Source: Liolophura sinensis
Taxonomy: Eukaryota; Mollusca; Polyplacophora; Chitonida; Chitonidae
Direction of reading: 5' to 3'
Length of the DNA: 64,000 nucleotides
Assembly (NCBI RefSeq): GCF_032854445.1
Contig: NC_088307.1
Location: 1,552,001 to 1,616,000 of the forward strand
Shown here: positions 13,647 to 25,000 of the stretch, piece by piece
Layout of the letters: each line of letters starts with the position of its first letter
Position numbering within the stretch: position 1 is the first letter of the stretch
Program-made: the position numbers and the translations under genes
Notes under the pieces: model-generated
The model's input: only the letters and a program-made list of their open reading frames with translations
What the model was told of the DNA's origin: nothing
Database searches by the model: none

Positions 13647-16600
13647 GTACGTATATGTAACTCTACTTATATTTTTATCTTCATGGGCTTATGTTCAAAG
13701 AGATAACCTTGACCTCGTGCACTCCTCTACACCACCGTAATAAGAAACTGGACGTGATTTCGTTTGTTATCAGAAAAGATTTTACACATGGATTAGAAAG
13801 ACAATGGATACTGTACCTTAGCTTCAGTCGTATTTATTTATTTATTTATTTGGGGTTCAAGCCTTTCTGTTTACCCCCTGCTCTGCACAGTTTTATAACT
13901 GAAATATTCTTGAGCACTCATGAAACACCAATCAAATAAATAAATTAAGTTTTCATTTAAATTCAGTAAAACTGGAATAATTTAAGTTTTACTGAATTTA
14001 CTGATAAATAACTGTGTTTCCCTAGGCTGTAATATCTAAATGGATCCTGCTGTGTTGTCTTCTCGTGCGATCTCGAGTGACCACGGAGAAGGCGGAAGAT
14101 ATTGACACTGTTCACGTGATCTTCATGAATCATCTTGGTAAGAGAAATTACCCTTTTGCATGTGTTAAATATGTGACGTTATTTGACGTCGATTATTTTG
14201 CGCACATGGTGATATATATAATAACAAGCACTAATTTTGTATATCTACAATTTTCAGCTTAAATATAATTACATTTCAGTGAAAACTGAAATTCAGTAAA
14301 GACATAACAAAGTTCAAAAGATTTTCTTTTGAAGCTATATCGAAATATCGAAGCTTTCATTTGAAATAACAAGTTGTATGATGCTAATGGCATATTTTCT
14401 CTTCAAATGTTGATTACAACGGCATTTCTTCTTATTTTAGTTTATCTACATATCCCAGTATTTCCCGAGATTTTGGTTACAACCCGGTATTTCGTAACAT
14501 CTTGTTTATCCCAAGAATTACACTGATACATTGGTATCTTTAACATCAGGTGTTTGTTTCATCACATCTTGGTTACTGAGACATTGGTATTGTCTTCTGC
14601 AGATGTTGGCTACAACGGAATTTCTTCTCCTCTGGGTTCATAATTAAACTAAGACAATGGTATTTCTTCTCCTCTGGGTTCATAATTATACTGAGACAAT
14701 GGTATTTTTTCACAGGATGTTGTAATAGTATTTCTTCTCATCTGATTCATGATTCCACTGTAATATTGATATCTTTCTTCACAGACATTGGTTATAACGG
14801 CATATCCCCTCAGACTGGTTTCATCAACAACATCCTCAACAAATACTTCAAGGAGTACTTCCCACGGGCCGCCGCCCTGGCGGACACCCTGAGGAAGAAG
14901 AAGTACGAGAGAGGCTTTATCTACACCACTCACCCCTGGGTGACCAGCCTGTACGTGGACTGTCCCCCGAACCTTGTTCTGAACGGAATCAAACTGCAGG
15001 TAAATGTATGACAGACATAGAACTGGTGATGTGATTGGACATTTCAGGTCATGATATACATCACAGCTGAGTATTGTAGATACAGACGGCATCACTAGGC
15101 TCCTTACAGCACTAATTTCTTCGTCTGCGTTATTTATTTATTTATTTATTTGATTGGTGTTTTATGCCGTACTCAAGAATATTTGACTTATAAGGCGGTG
15201 GTCAACATTATGATGGAAGGAAAGCAGACAGAGCCCGGGTAAAACCCATCACAATTCGCAAGTTGCTGACCAGGAGATATTGGAGAAATTGTGGGCGAGG
15301 AACTGTGGAATGCAAACAATGAAATCTTTAAAGCTTACCCTTCAATTTTACTCGTCCCTTGAAAAATATTTTGGGACACATAAAATGAGATCATTCTTAG
15401 GTGGCTTCTCAAACGGTGAGTGTAATGATTTGAAATGAATACCAGATTGTGTCAATATAATGTAAGTTTTAAATTATAATGGTGTGGCCATTCGTCGAAC
15501 AGTTAACATTGTAAATTGGACTGTCTTTTGGTGATGAAGTATTACCAGAAAGTCATAATCATGTATTACTAGAAGGTCATGATAGAGTATTATTGGGAAG
15601 TCGCAAAGTATTGCTAAAGAGTCGTGATGAAGTATTACTAGAAGATCGTGGTGAAGTATTACTAGAAAGACGTAATGAAGTATTATGAGAAAGTCATGGT
15701 GAAGTATTACAAGAAAGTCGTGGTGAAGTATTACTAAAAGGGTATGATGAAGTATTACTAGGAAGTCGTGATGTGTTGCTAAAGAGTCGTGATGAAGTAT
15801 TACTAGAAGGTCGTGGTGAAGTATTACTAGAAAGACGTAATGAAGTATTATGAGAAAGTCATGGTGAAGTATTACAAGAAAGTCGTGGTGAAGTATTACT
15901 AAGAGGGTATGATGAAGTATTACTAGGAAGTCGGGAAGTATTGCTAAAGAGTCGTGATGAAGTATTACTAGAAAGTCGTAGTGAAGTATTACTAGACAGT
16001 CAAGAAATAGGTTATTCTTTTTGTAGCAGTTTGAGATGAATGGAAGAAAGTGTACCCATAAATCATTCATACCTACATTTATACAGAAGTTTTACTTAAT
16101 TTTGACTAAAAAAATAGCAATGTATGAGACATGTAAATAGAATGAAAATGAATACAGCTATACTTGAACTAAATGGGACGTTCACTCTTCAAAAAATAAT
16201 TTTGGCGTTCTCGGAAATGACATTCGTCTTACTTAGAACTGTAAGCCTTTACCGTCCTTTGCCCCACCAGTGTCCTACATCGGACGAGCTGGCGACGTTT
16301 GAGCGCGCGGTGCGCCTGGGAGATATCACGTGGCATGCTGGACCAATGAACATGCAGCCTGAAAACATGAACGAGATGTTGTTCGAGATGAGTTTGAACA
16401 TCAGCCTTGACCTTGACAGCAGGTTTGGCATTGACCGACGATTCCGAACACTCAGTCAGAGGGACGTCCCGGGTTAGTCTCTGGAATGTTTCTTGCCGAT
16501 CGGCAAAACCACTTCGCAACTGTTTTTCTGAGAATTCATTTCTTTTATATTTTTTGTTCCAAACTTATTTTGAGACAGCCAGTGGACTATAAAATATACT

Positions 16601-18940
16601 CACTTTTAGAGAAGATTTTGTAACCCAATTTATTTACTCCAGTTAACTCCTTGTAGCATGCCCGTGCTCTCACGACGGTGTCTCCTTGTAACATGCCTGT
16701 TATATCACGACGGTGTCTCCTTGTAGCATGCCCGTTATATCACGACGGTGTTTCCTTGTAGCATGCTTGTTATATCACGACGGTGTCTCCTTGTAGTAAG
16801 CCCGTTATATCACGACGGTGTTTCCTTGAAGCATGCTCGTTATATCACGACGGTGTCTCCTTGTGGCATGCCTGTGTTCTCACGACGGTGTTTCCTTGTA
16901 GCATGCCAGTTATGTCACGACGGTGTCTCCTTGTAGCATGTCTGTGTTCTCACGACGGTGTCTCCTTGTAGCATGCTCGTTATATCACGACGGTGTCTCC
17001 TTGTAGTATGCCCGTTATATCACGACGGTGTTTCCTTGAAGCATGCTCGTTATATCACGACGGTGTCTCCTTGTAGCATGCCTGTGTTCTCACGACGGTG
17101 TTTCCTTGTAGCATGTCAGTTATGTCACGACGGTGTCTCCTTGTAGCATGTCTGTGTTCTCACGACGGTGTCTCTGACTCCTAGTGCTGACCTTATGACT
17201 CCCATTGCTGACAACCTGTGCTGTCTGACTCCCAATGTCGACTATCTGACTCCCACTGCTGTCTCTCTGTGCTGACTATCTGACTCCCAGTGTTGATTAC
17301 CTGACTCCCAATCCTGTCTGACTCCCTGGGTTGACTATCTGGCTTCCAATATTGTCTACCTGATTACCAATGCTGACTATCTGACTCCCATAGCTGAGTA
17401 TCTCCCTCCCAATGCTGACTACCTGACTCCCAATGACGCCTACCTGGCCCCCAATGCTGACTACCTGACCACCAAGGCTGAGTACCTGACTCCCAGTGTT
17501 GATTGCCTGATTATTAGTATTGACTACATGACTCTCATTCCTGACAACTTGACTCCCTGTGCTGACTACCTGTAGTTTAGCCTTACTGAAGCATCCAATA
17601 TAACATCCAACATCATAGTGACGCCAAGCCTACAAGCGAGTGGCCTGAGCACCAAACCAAGAAGCTTTGGCACCAAGATTGCCAATTTTTAAGCCAAAGG
17701 TTTTAATTGATTTGGATTTGAACCCAAATCTTTCGCATACTAAAGCCAGTTAAGAGTGATATAATTTCATGCGGTAGAGTAACTCAGTATTTCATAAATG
17801 AAATTCCACTTTCAATAAAACTCCTTAAATGTATTTTTCGTTTTCTGTTTAGGCATGAGTCAGGCTGTCATCCCAACCCTGGTGAAGAAGCAGGTGCTCG
17901 CCGTCTCCGTGGGGGTCAACCCGGACACTGCCCCGCCCGCCGTGCCCCAGGGGGTGTTCCTCTGGGAGTTTGGGCAGTTTTCCGCTATAGCCATGTGGCA
18001 CCCAGGTAGGTGTGGCACACCAGCACTCCCTGAATAATTAATTATCACGGTAATAACTGTACATTCTTTGGCCAATCAGCTTGGACTGCGCGGATTAATC
18101 ATAATATTTACAGTTCAATTTATTGGACGCTTTTCTTGTTCTTAAACAGTCGCCTATCTGACTTTCGCCACAAGAAGATCGTACAAGAAGAATATATTTC
18201 TGGTTGTATGCACTGGCGACCACAAGTGGGTGTGCCAAACTTTGCAGGATACAAGTAAATTACTTACTGACAAACTCTATAAGTTTTACTGGGTACAACT
18301 CGTGCATTGGGCATCATTTACCCACAGGTGGCTACCCGCTGAATCCAGGCCCGTCACCGAGGCAACCAGGCGGTCTGTCACGTGATGACTGCATCACCAC
18401 AAACAGTTTGAATCATGCGCTGTGCTTCGCCTTTCGGACGGATAACAGCGGCCCTCCAGTAAATATAACGGTAAGTAGGTGAAATAGTATCGGTGGAAAA
18501 AGACAATCTGGCACAGAATGTAGCCTTGCATAGAAGCCGGTATAAATAAAGCAAACGATAAAAGTGTAGTGTATCATTGCATACAAATGAGAGGACGTGC
18601 AACTGTAGTAATGTACGCTGGATACCCTGGACGAGTTACGCCTGACGAGTTATTACCTGGTTATCATCATTCTTCGTTGGCGTTCATGCACTATTATGGT
18701 ATGAAGCAAGTACTTACATCCTGATCCACAAAACTATCTTGAGGTAAGGAAATCATAGCTACCATGATAACACGTGTTAAAGATACACGGCAGTTACAAT
18801 CAACTTGACCTACGATCGACTACTCTGTGGCACAAATCCCAGGTCTGTATCGTGTGACAGACTGGAACGTTATGTTATATGTCTTGTGCATGGCGTTCCA
18901 CTGAGGCAGCACTATAGACATATCGCCATTGCCACCGGCC

Positions 18941-19019
<79 letters not shown>

Positions 19020-22000
19020 ACAGCATGACCGTGATGTGACTGAACATCACAAAATCTGTGTTAAAACCAATCAAAAAAGCAGCCAACAATAGCAAATAGC
19101 AGGTCAGTTAACATTTAGGGGGCCCTCTGTGGCCAAGGGGCTAGCACGCCAGCGCGGCGCATTGATCCAGGAGGATCTCCCCAATGCGGTCGCTGTGAGT
19201 TCAAGTCCAGTTTATGCCGGCTTTCTCTCCGGTCGTACGTGGGAAAGTCTCCCAGCAAGCTGCGAATGGCCACGGGTTTACCCCCGGACTCTGCCCGAGT
19301 ACGGCGTAAAACACTAATGAAATCAATAAATAAAATAACAGTTAGTGGATGGGAGACGTGGGGGGGCCCTTTGTACATGTGTGAGATGCATCTGAGAAAA
19401 ATAGGATTTTGTAAAACGATAATAAACCAGTATAAAAATGGTCAAAAAGCTTTACCGGTACTACGTATGATACGCTCTCGCCGGTTTCAGAGCTGTTACG
19501 TAGAAGTGTACTAATCATCTCGAGATTCAGATGAATTATACACTGGCAACGAAATGCAACTTATTGTCTGACGGTTTCGGAATATTGTAAAATGGTAGGT
19601 GATTATTTCTGGAAAAGGACACATATTTTATGTTTTTCCTTTCCTTTGTGCACAAACAGGAAATTATAGAAAACTACGGCATCCTGGAAGCTGAATTTCC
19701 TGAGGCCACCATTAAGGCCTCGACCTTTGAGAACTTTGTGGAGGCCATTTTGCCGAACGTGAATAAGCTACCAGTCTACAGTCAGGAGATCGGTGACACA
19801 TGGATTATGGGCGTGGCCTCCGATCCTAGGAAAATGGCGGAATACCGAACAATTAGCGACACTCTTATGTCTTGTGTCGTAGCCGGTATGATTTTTCTCA
19901 TATTCCTTTTTGAACTGCATGGTGTTTTAAGTTGTTTGTAAATTTGTCTTGGGGTTATCAAATTGGAAGGCCCTTCATGGACTCTGAGTGGTACGCGAAT
20001 GTTGGACATGAGGCTTCAATTTTACCGAACATTGGCCGTTCCTTTTCACTCATACGACGCTGTTCAGGTTTCTGGGCGGAGGAAACCGGAGCTCCAGGAC
20101 GAAACCATCGACCATGTGCTGTTCTCACAATCTCCTGACTTAAAGTCGTAGCCGAAGCTACCTATGATTGTTCTTGTATCAGCCTGACCTTCCATATTTT
20201 GCAGGTGACTGTGACAGCCGGGACGCCAGGATTTCCGGGGCCGTCCGGTTCCTCATTAAACCCCCGGAACACACATGGGGACTACCAGGAGTTAACGATA
20301 ATGTCAACTGGACCAACACAGACTTCCAGAAAGCAAAATCAGGTACAGAAGGGCAGGTGGAAACGTTATCTATTTAAAGCCGAGTGTTCTGAACTTCTGG
20401 GTATTTTTAAAAACAGTATATACCTCTTGTCCCGGATATAGTTCAAAGTTGTGTTAAAAGTTAAATTAGGCGTAAAGCTTAATACGTTACAAATGGCACT
20501 GTAGCCATGATCAGGTAACCGTTATTATCAGGCGTAAATGTAAATAACGCATTGGGTAAAGACGCACCCCTTTATTCACTGTGCATAGTCATCAAATGAT
20601 AACTATTGTATTATGTGTATAATTCAGAATTCAGAGTAACAAATGGAAAATCAACTACCCGTAAGTAAAAGTAAGATGTATACCTAATTGAGGAAACTAG
20701 TCTTTACCGACATAGCACAATGGAATACCAATACGCGACACAGAATTACCATGGCAGATTCCTGTACAGATTGTATGTATGTTGATAAGGTGCTAATTTC
20801 AAGAACAGTTCTGCGGCGTGGGCTGAACAGCGTCGCTTCAACCAGTTAGCCGTGGAGACGTTGGGAAACCACTCAGTTGTGGAAGAAATAAAGACAAATT
20901 TGGCAGATTTGGCACCGCAAGAGCCTAAACCGGACAAAGACGGTAGGACTGGGAGTAAGCTCCTTTTCCACGCCTTCAAAGTGCTAGATTTTAGTGTAAG
21001 GTGTAAACCCACTTGCTCAAAGTGTCAGATAATAGATCTAGAAGCTATGCGGAAGTGTAAAATTCACTTACGCAAATTGTCAGTCGCTAGGTCTAAAGAC
21101 TATGCGGAAGTGTAAAGCTCACTTATGCGAAGTGACAGTTAATATCTAGAGAATATGCCAAAGTGTAAAACTCAAGCGAGGTGTCAGTTAATAGATCTAG
21201 AGACTCTTCGGAAGTGTAAAACTCACTTACGCGAAGTGTCAGTTAATAGATCTAGAGACTATTCGGAAGTGTAAAACTCACTTACGCGAAGTGTCAGTTA
21301 CTAGATCTAAAGACTATGCGGAAGTGTAAAGCTCACTTATGCGAAGTGACAGTTAATATCTAGAGAATATGCCAAAGTGTAAAACTCAAGCGAGGTGTCA
21401 GTTAATAGATCTAGAGACTCTTCGGAAGTGTAAAACTCACTTACGCGAAGTGTCAGTTACTAGATCTAAAGACTGTGCGGAAGTATAAAACTCACTTACG
21501 CGAAGTGTCAGTTAATAGATCTAGAGACTATTCGGAAGTGTAAAACTCACTTACGCGAAGTGTCAGTTACTAGATCTAAAGACTATGCGGAAGTGTAAAG
21601 CTCACTTATGCGAAGTGACAGTTAATATCTAGAGAATATGCCAAAGTGTAAAACTCAAGCGAAGTGTCAGTTAATAGATCTGGAGACTATGCGGAAGTGT
21701 AAAACTCACTTACGCGAAGCGTCAGTTAATAGATCTTGCTAGAGGCTGTGCGAAAGTTCACAGATGTAACCTGCAATACACATGCTTGGTAAATAGCGTA
21801 AGCCATACAAATGCAAATATCTGTTTAGTCAAACATTACAGCTCTACACATGATGTTAACATCAACTCCGGGAATTGATAGTCCTGAAACCTGGAATGTA
21901 ATCATTTACCCACCTAGAAACTTCTTTGTGCAGATTTTTAAAGACTTTTTGGTGTTTCGAAAATGTAACCCTCTGTTTTTTTATGAGCTACAATATAATA

Positions 22001-25000
22001 CCATAATATCAAAGGCAGGATAGTCTTGCTTGAGACTTCGAAATGAACTCGTGGTAAAATTAAAGCGCACACCATTTGGCACCCGACAATTATGGTCGTG
22101 TTTTCAGAATACGTGGAAATTCCGTACACACCAGACAACATGTTTTCCTGTCCGACAAGAGGAATAAAACTTTCCTTCGGGCCCGGGGGTCAAATCAAAT
22201 ATCTGTATGACACAGTGAGCCAGGTAGGTGCACGTCGTGATTTAGTCGAAATGATCCATGCTTAGATCTACTTATGACCAGACTGTGTGGGTAGGCTGTA
22301 CAGTAACAGTTTGACATCAGAACGTATGGGAAGGCTGTACAGCAACAATTTTGTTGGCAGGCTGTACAGTAACAGTTTGACATCAGAACGTATGAGAAGG
22401 CTGTGCAACAACAATTTTGTCATCAAATTGTGTGGGCAGGCTGTACAGTACCAGTTTGACATCAGAATGTATAGGCAGGCTGTATACTGACAATTTGTCA
22501 TCAGATTGTGTGGGCAGGCTGTACAATAACAATTTGTCATTAGAACGTGTGGATAGGCTGTATACTAACAATTTGTCATCAGAATGTGTGGACAGACTGT
22601 ACAGTAACAATTTGTCATTAGAATGTGTGGGTAAGCTGTGCACTAACAATTTTTGATCAGACTGTGTGGGCACGCTGTACAGTAACAATTTGTCATCAGA
22701 ATGTGTGGACAGACTGTACAGTAACAATTTGTCATTAGAATGTGTGGGTAAGCTGTGCACTAACAATTTTTGATCAGACTGTGTGGGCACGCTGTACAGT
22801 AATAATTTGTCATCTGAATGTGTGGGTAGGCTGTACAGCAACAATTTGTCATCAGAACGTATGGGTAGGCTGTACACTAACAATTTGCCATTAGAATGTG
22901 TGGGTAGGCTGTACACTAACACTTTGTCATCAGAATGTATGAGTAACCTGTACAGTAAAAATTTGTCATCTGAATGTGTGGGTAGGCTGTACAGTAACAA
23001 TTTGTCATCAGAATGTGTTGGTAGGCTGTACACTAACAATTTGTCATCAGAATGTGTTGGTAGGCTGTACGATAACAATTTGTCATCAAAATGTGTAAAT
23101 GGGCTGTACACATACAATCGTTAGTACACTAGGTAGTATTTTATACCTTAAAAACATTAACATAATTTTATCTCCTCTTTAGCTATGAGGTTGAGTGACA
23201 TACTTAGTCTAAGGAGTGACTGTCCCAAAGGCACAATATACATTTTTGCCTCATCAGATCACGTGGGCTAATGGATCCAATTCCCTGGCGGAATTCCTCT
23301 ACCGGACGTATGACGAACAAGACTTTGCTGCTATGGTAACGGAGTACAACTACCGGCCCGGGAACACATTTGGAACTGGAATTCATAAAATAGACGCTGA
23401 CAAATACGCTCATCCCGAGTCCAAGTTCTGGGAGAGTCAAATTACCAGATTATACCAAAGAACGGCAACCATCAGTTAGTTTGACACGAGTTTTTTTTTA
23501 TCTGTATCCTTTGTCTAATTAAGATGAAATTTGTTAATTTAGCAGGTGGAGGGGGAGGGGATAACAGGGTGTTGATGTAATGAGTAAGTTGTTACGGTAT
23601 ATATTAAGTCCACTTGCATTCCACCAGGTTCACATATTTATTTATTAATTTGACTGGCGTTTTACGCCATACTCATGGGTATTTCACAACCACCAATGTT
23701 GCATGTGCAATCTACGCCACAGTTCGTCAGTTACTTGCAAACGTATGGTGGTTTAAGACCGAAAACCGTCGTATGTAAGTGACATGTTACTCGGTTAAAC
23801 TGCGTAATATTAAAAATATCAATAAGTAAATTATTTAAATTAATAAAAAAGTAAGTAAAGTATTTGCGGACTAGAGTTTGTTAGGTTTTTTTTTGTTAAG
23901 TTAAATATTCTTGAGTGTGACGTTAAACCAAAATCAAATAAATCAGTCAATGGACCAATACACTTTTTATCAGGTTTTGAAACATCCCTGGCCTGCCAGT
24001 TGCGAGCGTGTGAACCTAACACTTTTTGGCAGGTTCGTACGCAGTACACATCCCCCTTCCCTCCCTCTCCCCATCTCCCCCTCCTCCGACAGCAACCTGC
24101 GACACGTTTACGTGACGTGATGAGTTATCCATATAGGTTATAGTAAAAGCCAAGAAAACACTAACGTGAAGTATATGTCGAATGAATGCCCAATACAAAC
24201 TGTCCTCAAAAATAGTTCTATCTATTTTCTTTATTTTTTTTTCAACTCAGTAAAATGCATTTTGAACTTTGGATTCTACGGAGACCTTTTTGTGGCCATA
24301 TTGGGGCCAGTGACGTAACATGTCACTTGACACACATAGACCGTACGATTTCATCGTTTTAAATGCATGTACATATTGACTTCTGCACGCATTCGCCGAA
24401 TGGTCCTTGAAAAGAACAATTTCTAGGAAAAAATATGAAGGTGACGTAACTGATGCCCTCTGGGTCACTACACACCAACGTAGAATCTGATTATTCAAAA
24501 CCATTTTACTTGATTGGAGAAATCCACTGGAGTTCGATCCAGAAAAAATAAATTGAACCACTTTCCAGGACAGTGTTAAATGGTCTTTCTTTTGGTATAA
24601 ATTTCACTTTGGTAGTTTCTTTGCCTTAAACAATTCAACTGATTGCTGACCTTTATCACAGGCGACATGTGTCACTTCCTGATAAAGATAGAGCTGGTGA
24701 AGGCAGAGGCACACACATACTACGGCGCCCCGGACAGGATCTGGCTAGAGTACGTGGTGAGGAGGTCTCCCGATCCAGGTATGGATCACACACACCATCG
24801 TAAACATCATGACTTCTTCAGAAACTTTCAGAGAAAAATCGCTGCGACGTCAAGTAAAGGTGTTAATCTTAAAGGTTTTTTCAAAATAGTTTTTCACCGC
24901 CAAATACTTGCCAGTGATGAATTAATGACGCAGCACTGACTGATAGTGTTGGGACAGATTTCACGCAAAACCCGAACTCGGGTTCGACCCGGGGTCGCGT

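Noticed and set aside
15474-16070. 198-codon - strand ORF rich in HHDFLVIL
   Set aside because: Minisatellite with ~24-bp unit in intron 3 of the DUF5054 gene.
22383-23117. 244-codon - strand ORF and several + strand ORFs
   Set aside because: 39-bp minisatellite in intron 10 of the DUF5054 gene; both strands are open because the unit is 13 codons long.
24040-24120. Proline-rich reading with a run of C/T as possible exon
   Set aside because: A pyrimidine tract without splice sites that fit the phases of exons 11 and 12, which join perfectly without it.
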